Shown one piece after another: positions 22,263 through 35,840 of a stretch of 64,000 nt of DNA (its first letter is position 1; each line of letters begins with the position of its first letter). A model generated the notes under the pieces. It saw only the letters and a list, made by a program, of their open reading frames with translations, made no database searches and had not been told where the DNA came from. The stretch is taken from the NCBI RefSeq assembly GCF_033568475.1, contig NC_133123.1:140570062-140634061 (forward strand). The letters run 5' to 3'. Both the position numbers and the translations under genes were made by a program. This DNA comes from Henckelia pumila (lineage: Eukaryota; Streptophyta; Magnoliopsida; Lamiales; Gesneriaceae).

Positions 22263-25087
22263 GAAACATTATTTCCTGGCTTACTGTTCATCTTGCAACG
22301 AATTTAATCATAATTCAGTGACTTGTTCATACAGACAGATCATCGTATACAGTAATGTTCATGAATCAGTTCATAACTACCACCTGTTTACCTCATCTAT
22401 ATTGTTTCATCACGGTCGTTGTTGCAAAATATTCTTTCAAATTATAATCTTGGTTCAATGTTTGGAATTTCCAAACTAATATTGAACTCATCTGATCAAC
22501 GATTTTCAACTTCATCAGAAATTCTCTGTACGTTTAACTTCACAAACGTACTAATTCTGTTACTTCTATTTGCTTTATCAAAAGATAAAACAATTATCAA
22601 ATGAATATCGAATTCATTGTTGTGCAATTCTTCAAATTTGGATATTTTTTTCGGAAATATCAGGCACAATTAAATAATCAATCATAATATAATTCATTCA
22701 TTCGGATCTGAGGCTTCAATTCATATCTCAATCTGGCATTCTGTACTGAATTCTAATCACTTCAGTTTACTTTCTGTGTTGTTTTCATCTTCTGAACAGT
22801 TCTGCCTTACTTTCTATAGAAAAATCATTCTGATTGGTGATATATTCGTCTGAATATTCAAAACAGAATACACAGAAATCTGAAATCAATTCATCGGATG
22901 CCTATTCCATTCCTTATTCCTATCTCCAAATACCGACAATTCATATCATCTAAACCACAAATCATGGATCATATTCAAATTCTTCTATCAGTTACGAGTC
23001 ACTATCTTAAAATACGCTGAAATATCATCAAAGGATCAATAATTCTCAAAATCAAAAGAAATAAATCAAGATTGAGAAAATCCCTCAATCAAGGTCATCC
23101 AAAATCAAATCTTTTGGATAACAAACTCTGCAAAGTGAAAACAACTCACTTGCATCACATAACTTAGAATAAGTAAATCACTCAGGCTCTATGAACAAAA
23201 CAAGGAGAGCCACTCAAAATCAAATATTTCAAGAATTATATGTCCAATTGATGTATTCGATTCAGCATAATCAAAGAAAAGACTCATCTGTAACCAATTG
23301 TCATATCATCATATATCTTCTAAACCTCAAAATTAATATCCAATTCATAATCTCATCAAGTCGGTAATTCATAAATTCTTCAATTATTCAATTCAATATT
23401 GAATTCCAGTTCACAACTTAAACTAAAGTCAAAAAAATCTTACTGTAACATATCTGTAATCTCTATTCAGTAGCGTACTTATCAATGCTAATTTAGATCG
23501 TGAACATATCTCGTGCATCGAATATACTGATTTCGAAATATTTCTGTAATCAAACATCATATATCAAACTGAAATCACAGAATCTTAATTTGAGATTCTA
23601 TATCATATCATCATATTCATATGCATATCATGTTCTTGTTGATCTAATTGTATCACTTCTGATCATCATACTGATTGGTTAAATCACAAAATCCAATGAT
23701 TCAGTAATCTGCAACTATCACTAATCAGTACTTAGGTAAATTCTCTCATGAACAATATCATGTTCAGTTTCAGTTCATCGAAGCAATAGTTCTATTCTTC
23801 AGTTCAATTCACAAAATCTCTTTTCTGATACAGAGGTAATCATATAATAAGTTTTCAGCTATCATATATCTATTGCACCAATAATAACCAGGTCAAAACA
23901 AAATAAATCTGTTACCTGAAATTTCATTCTCAGGTGCAATTTCATTTTGATCCTCTGTATACTTCTGGAATTTATTAATTGAATAAATTTTTGCACATCT
24001 GTCTGACTTGTCCTTACACTATTTGTTCAGATATCCTCTTCCACAAAAAGTGTAATAATTTCTAATATACTCTGCATTCAGAATCAGACTAATTCATCTC
24101 GATTCACTAGAGTTAAAGATTTATTTTCATATCATTCGCTTCATATTCATTCTGGAATAAAAATTGTAGATAAAGTTGTGAGTATCTCACAGACTCTTTC
24201 ATGTCTACAATTTCATTTTCCTAACTCATCATTCAGCTTCAATTCTCCTAGACAAGGCTATGTCTTTAAACAAAATGTTTCAGTCGTCAACATTTATTCA
24301 GACATAATCTGCGGATTCAAGCCATTAAATAATTCACTCAATCTTGAGCTTTTTATCATCTAAAATTCAAAGAATTGTAATAGACTCGAAAATTCTAATA
24401 AGGCATTTTCAAAAGATTCAACTTCCACAAGGTATATTTTTCTTTCTCATCATTTCTATCTGTTGTGGCAAAGAACTATAAACAAAATTCTGTTCTAAGC
24501 ACTTACCAACCATCAACATACCTCTGCCTTCTTATCATTTCTTTATCAAAATCCACCAGCTGGTTGCTAGGTTTCGAAGTTGGTATTCAATCAATCTGAT
24601 CCGATATTCATCTGAATCTTTCCGGTATTTGAACAACTAGTCAAGTTCTTCAGGCCAACTGTTACCTACAACATCATCTACTCATTTGCTGATATTCTGT
24701 TCTGTTCAATCAGAGATACTTCGTTCAGCTGAGCAATACCGTTCTGTTCTGTTCAATCTGACCATACCTTTCTGTTCAGTCTGGCCATATTAGTCTGCCA
24801 GTCTGGGGTGCTTACGTCACCCAAATAACACTGTTCTATTCAATTATGGGTGCTTACATCACCCGGTAAAAATCTTATAACAAAACGGTAAAAATTTCAA
24901 AAATTTACAAATCAGTAAATCAGGCAATTGAATTCAATTATAGATCATGCTCACATGCAATTTATCAAATCATCGAATCATCAAATCAAGTAATGCATAA
25001 TCATGCAATACAATTCATGCATGTGACTCAATCTACCCCGCTCAGCTTCTATCTCAATCCAAGAACTTACGCTCTGATACCACCTGT
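22263..25087 (-). mobile_element. LARD internal region, truncated copy (unit 2)
   Basis: It matches 14225-17050 closely, with scattered substitutions, and keeps the PBS at 25082-25071. It lacks the first 1.1 kb of the plus-strand interior (13082-14224), including the PPT. Confidence 0.85.
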
Positions 25088-27772
25088 TGTGACGACCCGA
25101 GTTCTAATCTCTCATTTAATCAAATGTCCAATATTAGACAAGAAACAATGTCTAAACAAAAGAGTAAAAAAAAAAAAAAAATTTAAAATGGATTGCCCTG
25201 CGCACGCGCGGGCATCACCCCTCGCGCGCCGGCCAATGAGACCGAGGTCTCAAGAGCTGGCTCGCGCGCGCGCGAGTACTTGCTCGCCCGTGCGCCGGCC
25301 ACTGCACCAGAAAAAAAAATGCTCAGCTGCTGTCAAAAATAGTTCTTCAAGTATTTCCATCCAAGATCAACTCAAACAAGGATTTATTCATGATCTAATC
25401 CATAGCAACATCTAACATGCATTCTAACATGCTATACAATGGATACCATTAGATCATAACAAGCCTTACAATCATAATAATCAAGACTTTCCAAAATATG
25501 CAAGACACATTGCTATATAACAAGATCAAGATACTTCATGGTGTTTTAAGGATTTACATCAAATCTCAAATCCTATAAACATCAACAAGACAACAACTAG
25601 ATCATTTACAAGTCTTGATACAAGTATCTAAAACATGCTCATGTTTAGAATTCAACTCTACAACATGACAGCTCACTCAACCATCTAACTCGGATCATCA
25701 CGCTATATCTCTTCAACCCTTGTTCTTTAAGATTGCCTTTGTTCTGCTCTATTTCCTCCTATTGTCATGACACATACAACATAACAATAGCCGGATAACT
25801 CCGGTGAGAAATATATTTCCCAGTAAAAGCAACTAAACATGCATATCAAACATATATCAAGATCATGATATAAAAGTAAATACAATGCATGTTTTCAAAA
25901 CAAGGTTCATTTCATCATTCGTCGGTTGGGATCCCGAAAAGTAGATATCATAACTAATCCACCGACTCTCCCGCTCGAGGTGGGGTTACTTATCTTTCTT
26001 CTCTAGACTTTGAAGCAATCATATATGCAAATCAGACGCTAGGCTAAAACAACCACCCAGGTCATACATATACGATTCCTCAAATCGTCTATTCGAACGT
26101 TTCCGTTCATTTCAAAATCAAGGAATAAGTCTTCAAGATGAATGCAACATATATCATCATCAAGGCATTCATAACATCAAAAACTTATTCAACAACTCAA
26201 ATGAAAGCACATAAGAGCAATTAAGCAAACAAGTATGTGATTTAAGGGAACTCGATACAAACCATCTCGAGTTGTATTCTCAATCAAATAGTAGTCCACT
26301 TTTACCTTCGTATTTCGTTTGTTCTGAATTCTTCAACCTCAAAACATGCACATCAATCTTTGTTCAATTCATTCCTTTCAAAATCGAGTCGAAATCATCA
26401 GCACATCTTCAATCAAATCATTTCAAACCTCAAGCGAACTTCCTCGGTTCACAATTCGACTTCTTGAGTTGCTTGAGCTCGTAGCATGTCTGAAATATAA
26501 AGATTGCATCTAACAAAATCAGTATACAATCTCAAGATCATTAGCTCAATAGTAGACTATCAGTATGTTTTCAAAACATAACCAAGCATCGTAGCGATTG
26601 ACAATCGGGAATCGTTACGGTATCGAATTCATTTCTAATTTCAATTCCATTCATACGGCTTTTCATATCCGTTCATTGTCATTCAACTCTTCCAACCAAC
26701 AGATATTATCATAAACATATCAAAGAATATCTTATCTCAAAAATCATCTATCAAACTTGTCTCAAAACACGAATCGACGGCGTAGCGATTAAAAATCGGT
26801 AACCGACGACATATCGAAACCATTTTCAACTCTTCCAACAAATTGTATATCTTCATATCATTATATATCATTAACACCAGCTAATTACCAGCATAATCAG
26901 ATGCTACACAAGTCGAAATCTATGCTGGTTATCATATGAATTTCATTCAATACTCAAGATTCAATTCGGTTTCGAATATACAACGCTAGAATATCGATAA
27001 CATGATCAAACAAATCAACTTCTGATTTCTGCCCATATTCGAATTTCAAAACTTATTCAAGACATCATAAACCTTACATCAAATCAAAGGCCTCGTTGCA
27101 AGGATTCCAGAACATCTTTCGGAATTGAAATCGGACGAACGGATCAAAAGTTACGGCGATTTGAAAAATCAAAATCACAAGAAAAAGGAAGAGGTTTCGA
27201 CCTCTGTTCTAACTTTCTGAAACCTTTTTGCTTCAAACACGTTTCATTCTGATTAAATTGGATAGATATTGCATAAATTGCAATTTAGTCTCTCAAGTCT
27301 TCACTAATTGCAATTCAGTCCTCGGCCTTCGTTTTAATTCAATTTCAATCCAAAATAATTTAAGAATATTAGAATTTAAATCAAAACTCTAAACATTCCC
27401 AAATTAAATATACTCGGATTAAAATAAATTAAATTCGAATTAATTAAATAATCTCGGCCGTTTGCACTTCAGCCATTCAAATGTCAAATCAGTCCCTGAT
27501 CGAGCTATATCTTCCAAATTCATCTTCTTTAATTTCCAAAACATGGAATTAAATCTTCAATTACATAAATATTCAAATCGAATATATATATTCTTTTAAT
27601 TTAAGAATTCTCGAAATTTAATTCTCAAAATCCGTAAATTCTCAAATTAAATATTTTCGGCTCGAAAATTAAATCTATCCTTTTCATAACTTCTCAAATC
27701 AATATGAGCCCATCGTATGAAATTTAATTCTCAAATCCCATAATTAATAATGTAAGATTTTCGGGCCTTACA
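25088..27772 (-). repeat. LARD LTR copy 3
   Basis: A 2685-bp LTR followed by GTCTT (27773-27777) and the Copia LTR tail. Nearly all its diagnostic bases agree with LTR copy 2. A few (GTTGCAAGG near 27096, TTCTCGAAATTT near 27610) agree with LTR copy 4. Confidence 0.88.
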
Positions 27773-28024
27773 GTCTTTGTGTTATTTCTTATTTGTCAAA
27801 CACATTCACTCACCTCACGAATTCAACCAAGCCATTTGATCTGTGTTCAATCTGTTAGTCAATCTCTTCCGCACTGATTTAAGTTGGTTGATTAACATAG
27901 ACACACGAGAAAGACAGGAGTTCATTTACTAACCCATCTGAACTCCATTTAATTGAGAAAGATATTTTCGATCCTATCAAGTGGTATCAGAGCGAAGTAC
28001 CTTCTCGTCTCTGAACATATTCAA

Positions 28025-29317
28025 ATGGCTGCATTCAGTGAGATCGTTAAAAGCTTCTGGTACACCACCGTGGACAACTACACTGCCAAAACTATTGAGA
28101 CATGCTCCACTGCTAAGAATCTTTGGCAACAGTTGATCAAATTTGAAAATAATGAGGAGGCTGGGTAGATCAAGTGTCCACTAATTGAAGATCTCAAAGA
28201 ACCCTGCTGCTCAGATAGTTCCAGATCAAATGATGAAGAGAGCACAAGTCAACCAATCCATCCATCTGACTTACAAGAAAGTTGCTCAACTAAACCAATC
28301 GCTTTTATTGAAGAATCTTGTTGTTCAGTGAGCACATCGAGTTTTGGTGACAAAGATGAAGATAGCTGCCTTATGGCCAAAAGTGACCAACCATCTATCA
28401 GCAATCAATCATCAGATCAACTCTTCTCCAGTGAACAGGTATTTGATTTCAACTCAGATGAATTTACACGAGAAGATTTAGCAAATGCATTTCATGACAT
28501 GAGTAAATAGTATCAACGACTGTGCTTAGCATTTGAGGAAGTTAAGGCCAAGAAAAATGATCTGTCGGACTGCTCAACTGAACTCAATTGGGAAACATCA
28601 GTTGAGAAAATCAGTCTAGAAGCAGAGATTGCCAAGCTTAAGACTGAAAATGATAAGCTACTAGTGGAAAGTCAGTAGTTAAAGTCAGAAAACTTAAAAC
28701 TTACTGAACTGATAACCACATGGAATAAGTCATCAGCATTGTTAACTGAGATGCAAGAGTCACAAAAATCTTTTGGAGATAAGACAGGTCTCGGATTTAG
28801 TGACAAGGACTGCAAACAAGCTGAGCCAAGTACTCAATCCTGTCTGGACAAGAACAATTCAAATTATGTGAAATTTGTCAAGTCCAGCACGATATATGAA
28901 AATATAGAACCTGATAATTATGTCAGTTCACCTATATCTCAACCAAAAACTCTTTACAATCGAGGTTTGGGATATGTGGAACCAGAGAGTTCTAACTCAA
29001 GCTGGATCAAGAAAAGACTAGTTCGGTATGGATATGGTCAAGCAAGACAAGACTCTATGAAGGTACAATATAGACCACCTTATTTCAAAAATAGATCCGT
29101 TCAATAGAGATATTGGAGGCCTAACTTGTACAATAAATATAGACAGACATATCCAATGCACAAACGACACAATGCATATCATATTTATCATTCACATACA
29201 TATCACCAGCACACACGACACAATATACAAACTTTATGGGACACTTTCAATGATCGACCTGTTAGATTAATCAAAGTTTGGGTTCTTAAAGGACTAATCC
29301 ATCGAGGACCCACATAA
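28025..29317 (+). pseudogene. Copia gag-like frame with four in-frame TAG codons (unit 2)
   Basis: Same 431-codon frame as unit 1, with ATG at 28025 and TAA at 29315-29317. It shares the two TAG codons (28166-28168 and 28508-28510) and adds two more. One is a CAG-to-TAG change near 28676 and the other an AAG-to-TAG change near 29105. The extra stops arose after the duplication, so this copy is not under coding constraint. Confidence 0.65.
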
Positions 29318-29563
29318 GATATGGGTACCATAGCATATTTTTATTTGTATTTGCAGGTGACAAGTACTGAGAAGAATTGAGAAAGGAATTACAGTACAGC
29401 AAACTTCAAAAACTTACAAAGGATGTTATAGACAACTATATCCAATCTCCACCGTTCATAATGAAGTTTAAGATGTTTTAAAGCTTCTGTCCAAATTTTA
29501 GCTTGATCCGATGGCTAGATTGTGAGATATGATTTTTTAAAAATTGTCGCTCAGTAAAACAAG

Positions 29564-29705
29564 AAAGTAGCGCGATAGCGCTCCTATCACTCCTTGGAAG
29601 CGCGATAGCGCTCCTAGAGCTCCTCCAAAGCGCGATAGCACTTCAGTAGCGCTCCTCCAAAGCGCGATAGCGCTTCAGTAGCGCTCCTCCAAAGCGCGAT
29701 AGCGT
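29564..29705. repeat. GC-rich hairpin minisatellite AGCGCGATAGCGCT (unit 2)
   Basis: Five AGCGCGATAGC words against four in unit 1. The added block is about 32 bases (hairpin word plus TTCAGTAGCGCTCCTCCAA), and one hairpin has changed to AGCGCGATAGCACT. This is replication-slippage-type variation between duplicates. Confidence 0.85.
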
Positions 29706-30322
29706 TGTTGCTATGAAGAGCATGCAAGCCCGCACCAATCTTGGAGACTAGAGGAAGAACTGTGAAAAATAAAAGATCGATGGGATTTCATCTACATATA
29801 AAAGAGATTTTGAAGAACACAAGAATACACCACACAACCCAAAATTTGGAGAGAAACGCAACAGTTTGAGAGGAAATGAAGATTCTCTCTGGCATCTTAA
29901 TTAAAGAAGAAAGCAGATCAGTCGAGAAAAAGAAAGAAGAACAGAAGAACCGAGCAAAGCAGATCAATAGACGCAAAAGGAGCCAGATCAACTTGGCGGT
30001 AACATATCAACTCGAAGATCAGATTAAAGTTGGACCAGATCAACTTCAGATCAAATCAGATTGGACAAGACCAGACAAATCAAACCATACCATATCAAAG
30101 TTCAACCAGATCAGACAAGATCAATCGAACCAGAAAAGATCAAAGTTCGAACCAGACCAGATCAAATATCAACCAGACAAGATCAAAATTTGACCAGAAC
30201 AGATCAGCTCATTTCCAGAAACACTTAAAAAGGACCAGTTCAATATCACCAGAAAAGATCAATCAATTCATCCAAGTGAACACTTCATTTGGAATCACCT
30301 TTTAAGGGGGAACAGATTCAAA

Positions 30323-33148
30323 GAAACATTATTTCCTGGCTTACTGTTCATCTTACAACGAATTTAATCATAATTCAGTGACTTGTTCATACAGACAGAT
30401 CATCGTATACAGTAATGTTCATGAATCAGTTCATAACTACCACCTGTTTACCTCATCTATATTGTTTCATCACGGTCGTTGTTGCAAAATATTCTTTCAA
30501 ATTATAATCTTGGTTCAATGTTTGGAATTTCCAAACTAATATTGAACTCATCTGATCAACGATTTTCAACTTCATCAGAAATTCTCTGTACGTTTAACTT
30601 CACAAACGTACTAATTCTGTTACTTCTTTTTGCTTTATCAAAAGATAAAACAATTATCAAATGAATATCGAATTCATTGTTGTGCAATTCTTCAAATTTG
30701 GATATCTTTTTTCGGATATATCAGGCACAATCAAATAATAAATCATAATATAATTCATTCATTCGGATCTGAGGCTTCAATTCATATCTCAATCTGGCAT
30801 TCTGTACTGAATTCTAATCACTTCAGTTTACTTTCTGTGTTGTTTTCATCTTCTGAACAGTTCTGCCTTACTTTCTATAGAAAAATCATTCTGATTGGTG
30901 ATATATTCGTCTGAATATTCAAACCAGAATACACAGAAATCTGAAATCAATTCATCGGATGCCTATTCCATTCCTTATTCCTATCTCCAAATACCGACAA
31001 TTCATATCATCTAAACCACAAATCATGGATCATATTCAAATTCTTCTATCAGTTACGAGTCACTATCTTAAAATACGCTGAAATATCATCAAAGGATCAA
31101 TAATTCTCAAAATCAAAAGAAATAAATCAAGATTGAGAAAATCCCTCAATCAAGGTCATCCAAAATCAAATCTTTTGGATAACAAACTCTGCAAAGTGAA
31201 AACAACTCACTTGCATCACATAACTTAGAATAAGTAAATCACTCAAGCTCTATGAACAAAACAAGGAGAGCCACTCAAAATCAAATATTTCAAGAATTAT
31301 ATGTCCAATTGATGTATTCGATTCAGCATAATCAAAGAAAAGACTCATCTGTAACCAATTGTCATATCATCATATATCTTCTAAACCTCAAAATTAATAT
31401 CCAATTCATAATCTCATCAAGTCGGTAATTCATAAATTCTTCAATTATTCAATTCAATATTGAATTCCAGTTCACAACTTAAACTAAAGTCAAAAAAATC
31501 TTACTGGAACATATCTGTAATCTCTATTCAGTAGTGTACTTATCAATGCTAATTTAGATCGTGAACATATCTCGTGCATCGAATATACTGATTTCGGAAT
31601 ATTTCTGTAATCAAACATCATATATTAAACTGAAATCACAGAATCTTAATTCGAGATTCTATATCATATCATCATATTCATATGCATATCATGTTCTTGT
31701 TGATCTAATTGTATCACTTCTGATCATCATACTGATTGGTTAAATCACAAAATCCAATGATTCAGTAATCTGCAACTATCACTAATCAGTACTTAGGTAA
31801 ATTCTCTCATGAACAATATCATGTTCAGTTTCAGTTCATCGAAGCAATAGTTCTATTCTTCAGTTCAATTCACAAAATCTCTTTTCTGATACAGAGGTAA
31901 TCATATAATAAGTTTTCAGCTATCATATATCTATTGCACCAATAATAACCAGGTCAAAACAAAATAAATCTGTTACCTGAAATTTTATTCTCAGGTGCAA
32001 TTTCATTCTGATCCTCTGTATACTTCTGGAATTTATTAATTGAATAAATTTTTGCACATCTGTCTGACTTGTCCTTACACTATTTTTTCAGATATCCTCT
32101 TCCACAAAAAGTGTAATAATTTCTAATATACTCTGCATTCAGAATCAGACTAATTCATCTCGATTCGCTAGAGTTAAAGATTTATTTTCATATCATTCGC
32201 TTCATATTCATTCTGGAATAAAAATTGTAGATAAAGTTGTGAGTATCTCACAGACTCTTTCATGTCTACAATTTCATTTTCCTAACTCATCATTCAGCTT
32301 CAATTCTCCTAGACAAGGCTATGTCTTTAAACAAAATGTTTCAGTCGTCAACATTTATTCAGACATAATCTGCGGATTCAAGCCATTAAATAATTCACTC
32401 AATCTTGAGCTTTTTATCATCTAAAATTCAAAGAATTGTAATAGACTCGAAAATTCTAATAAGGCATTTTCAAAAGATTCAACTTCCACAAGGTATATTT
32501 TTCTTTCTCATCATTTCTATCTGTTGTGGCAAAGAACTATAAACAAAATTCTGTTCTAAGCACTTACCAACCATCAACATACCTCTGCCTTCTTATCATT
32601 TCTTTATCAAAATCCACCAGCTGGTTGCTAGGTTTCGAAGTTGGTATTCAATCAATCTGATCCGATATTCATCTGAATCTTTCCGGTATTTGAACAACTA
32701 GTCAAGTTCTTCAGGCCAACTGTTACCTACAACATCATCTATTCATTTGCTGATATTCTGTTCTGTTCAATCAGAGATACTTCGTTCAGCTGAGCAATAC
32801 CGTTCTGTTCTGTTCAATCTGACCATACCTTTCTGTTCAGTCTGGCCATACTAGTCTGTCAGTCTGGGGTGCTTACGTCACCCAAAGAACACTGTTCTAT
32901 TCAATTATGGGTGCTTACATCACCCGATAAAAATCTTATAACAAAACGGTAAAAATTTCAAAAATTTACAAATCAGTAAATCAGGCAATTGAATTCAATT
33001 ATAGATCATGCTCACATGCAATTTATCAAATCATCGAATCATCAAATCAAGTAATGCATAATCATGCAATACAATTCATGCATGTGACTCAATCTACCCC
33101 GCTCAGCTTCTATCTCAATCCAAGAACTTACGCTCTGATACCACCTAT
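30323..33148 (-). mobile_element. LARD internal region, truncated copy (unit 3)
   Basis: Third copy of the 14225-17050 segment, with the PBS at 33143-33132. It has more private substitutions than unit 2 (for example CACTATTTTTTCAG near 32080 where others have CACTATTTGTTCAG). Confidence 0.85.
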
Positions 33149-35835
33149 TGTGACGACCCGAGTTCTAATCTCTCATTTAATCAAATGTCCAATATTAGAC
33201 AAGAAACAATGTCTAAACAAAAGAGTAAAAAAAAATTTTTTTTTAAAAATGGATTGCCCTGCGCACGCGCGGGCATCACCCCTCGCGCGCGCGTCGGCCA
33301 ATGAGACCGAGGTCTCAAGAGCTGGCTCGCGCGTGCACGAGTACTTGCTCGCCCGTGCGCCGGCCACTGCACTAGAAAAAAAAATGCTCAGCTGCTGTCA
33401 AAAATAGTTCTACAAGTATTTCTATCCAAGATCAACTCAAACAAGGATTTATTCATGATCTAATCCATAGCAACATCTAACATGCATTCTAACATGCTAT
33501 ACAATGGATACCATTAGATCATAACAAGCCTTACAATCATAATAATCAAGACTTTCCAAAATATGCAAGACACATTGCTATATAACAAGATCAAGATACT
33601 TCATGGTGTTTTAAGGATTTACATCAAATCTCAAATCCTATAAATATCAACAAGACAACAACTAGATCATTTACAAGTCTTGATACAAGTATCTAAAACA
33701 TGCTCATGTTTAGAATTCAACTCTACAACATGACAGCTCACTCAACCATCTAACTCGGATCATCACGCTATATCTCTTCAACCCTTGTTCTTTAAGATTG
33801 CCTTTGTTCTGCTCCATTTCCTCCTATTGCCATGACACATACAACATAACAATAGCCGGATAACTCCGGTGAGAAATATATTTTCCAGTAAAAGCAACTA
33901 AACATGCATATCAAACATATATCAAGATCATGATATAAAAGTAAATACAATGCATGTTTTCAAAACAAGGTTCATTTCATCATTCGTCGGTTGGGATCCC
34001 GAGAAGTAGATATCATAACTAATCCACCGACTCTCCCGCTCGAGGTGGGGTTACTTATCTTTCTTCTTTAGACTTTGAAGCAATCATATATGCAAATCAG
34101 ACGCTAGGCTAAAACAACCACCCAGGCCATACATATACGATTCCTCAAATCGTCTATTCGAACGTTTCCGTTCATTTCAAAATCAAGGAATATCTTCAAG
34201 ATGAATGCAACATATATCATCATCAAGGCATTCATAACATCAAAAACTTATTCAACAACTCAAATGAAAGCACATAAGAGCAATTAAGCAAACAAGTATG
34301 TGATTTAAGGGAACTCGATACAAAACATCTCGAGTTGTATTCCCAATCAAATAGTAGTCCACTTTTACCTTCGTATTTCATTTGTTCTGAATTCTTCAAC
34401 CTCAAAGCATGCACATCAATCTTTGTTAAATTCATTCCTTTCAAAATCGAGTCGAAATCATCAGCACATCTTCAATCAAATCATTTCAAACCTCAAGCGA
34501 ACTTCCTCGGTTCACAATTCGACTTCTTGAGTTGCTTGAGCTCGTAGCATGTCTGAAATATAAAGATTGCATCTAACAAAATCAGTATACAATCTCAAGA
34601 TCATTAGCTCAATCGTAGACTATCAGTATGTTTTCAAAACATAACCAAGCATCGTAGCGATTGACAATCGGGAATCATTACGGTATCGAATTCATTTCTA
34701 ATTTCAATTCCATTCATACGGCTTTTCATATCCGTTCATTGTCATTCAACTCTTCCAACCAACAGATATTATCATAAACATATCAAAGAATATCTTATCT
34801 CAAAAATCATCTATCTAACTTGTCTCAAAACACGAATCGACGGCGTAGCGATTAAAAATCGGTAACCGACGACATATCGAAACCATTTTCAACTCTTCCA
34901 ACAAATTGTATATCTTCATATCATTATATATCATCAACACCAGCTAATTACCAGCATAATCAGATGCTACACAAGTCGAAATCTATGCTGGTTATCATAT
35001 GAATTTCATTCAATACTCAAGATTCAATTCGGTTTCGAATATACAACGCTAGAATATCGATAACATGATCAAACAAATCAACTTCTGATTTCTGCCCATA
35101 TTCGAATTTCAAAACTTATTCAAGACATCATAAACCTTACATCAAATCAAAGGCCTCGTTGCAAGGATTCCAGAACATCTTTCGGAATTGAAATCGGACG
35201 AACGGATCAAAAGTTACGGCGATTTGAAAAATCAAAATCACAAGAAAAAGGAAGAGGTTTCGACCTCTGTTCTAACTTTCTGAAACCTTTTTGCTTCAAA
35301 CACGTTTCATTCTGATTAAATTGGATAGATATTGCATAAATTGCAATTTAGTCCCTCAAGTCTTCACTAATTGCAATTCAGTCCTCGGCCTTCGTTTTAA
35401 TTCAATTTCAATCCAAAATAATTTAAGAATATTAGAATTTAAATCAAAACTCTAAAAATTCCCAAATTAAATATACTCGGATTAAAATAAATTAAATTCG
35501 GATTAATTAAATAATCCCGGCCGTTTGCACTTCAGCCATTCAAATGTCAAATCAGTCCCTGATCGAGTTATATCTTCCAAATTCATCTTCTTTAATTTCC
35601 GAAACATGGAATTAAATCTTCAATTACATAAATATTCAAATCGAATATATATATTCTTTTAATTTAAGAATTCTCGAAATTTAATTCTCAAAATCCGTAA
35701 ATTCTCAAATTAAATATTTTCGGCTCGGAAATTAAATCTATCCTTTTCATAACTTCTCAAATCAATATGAGCCCATCGTATGGAATTTAATTCTCAAATC
35801 CCATAATTAATAATGTAAGATTTTCGGGCCTTACA
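33149..35835 (-). repeat. LARD LTR copy 4
   Basis: A 2687-bp LTR, followed by GTCTT (35836-35840) and then a different LTR in place of the Copia LTR tail. It has the CpG-rich block with CpG-to-TpG/CpA changes (GCGCGTGCACGAG). Several sites agree with copy 1 against copies 2 and 3 (CTCCATTTCC, TATTCCCAATC, AATCCCGGCC). Confidence 0.88.
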
Positions 35836-35840
35836 GTCTT

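Larger units (their letters stand above)
27778..30322 (+). mobile_element. Gag-only Copia body, LTR tail and PBS (unit 2)
   Basis: It repeats 19740-22262 with the PBS at 27982-27993. It lacks about 10 bases of the AAGATCATAAAAGATCAG stretch present in unit 1 and carries one extra hairpin repeat. No LTR start and no pol genes are present. Confidence 0.8.
14225..35840. repeat. Composite tandem array of 8.04-kb units (about 2.7 copies)
   Basis: Unit 1 is 14225-22262 (8038 bp), unit 2 is 22263-30322 (8060 bp) and partial unit 3 is 30323-35840. Each contains, in order, the LARD interior from GAAACATTATTTCC, a LARD LTR, GTCTT, the Copia LTR tail and PBS, and a gag-only Copia body. The junction between Copia and LARD (AACAGATTCAAA then GAAACATTATTTCC) is identical at 22262/22263 and 30322/30323. 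Repeated insertion is therefore unlikely, and duplication of an already nested block explains it. Unit 3 stops just after GTCTT. Differences are scattered substitutions and a few small indels. Confidence 0.85.

Noticed and set aside
14381-32424. Small 60-94-codon frames repeated in the LARD interior copies
   Set aside because: They have no domain or start context and lie antisense to the element. They are repeated only because the unit is duplicated.
11584-34547. A 70-codon frame repeated in all four LARD LTRs
   Set aside because: It lies on the antisense strand of a non-coding LTR with no known motif. Its conservation follows from recent duplication.
10401-35835. Four independent LARD insertions
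   Set aside because: GTCTT and the Copia sequence recur after copies 1-3 of the downstream context, and the Copia/LARD junction is identical. Duplication explains this far better.
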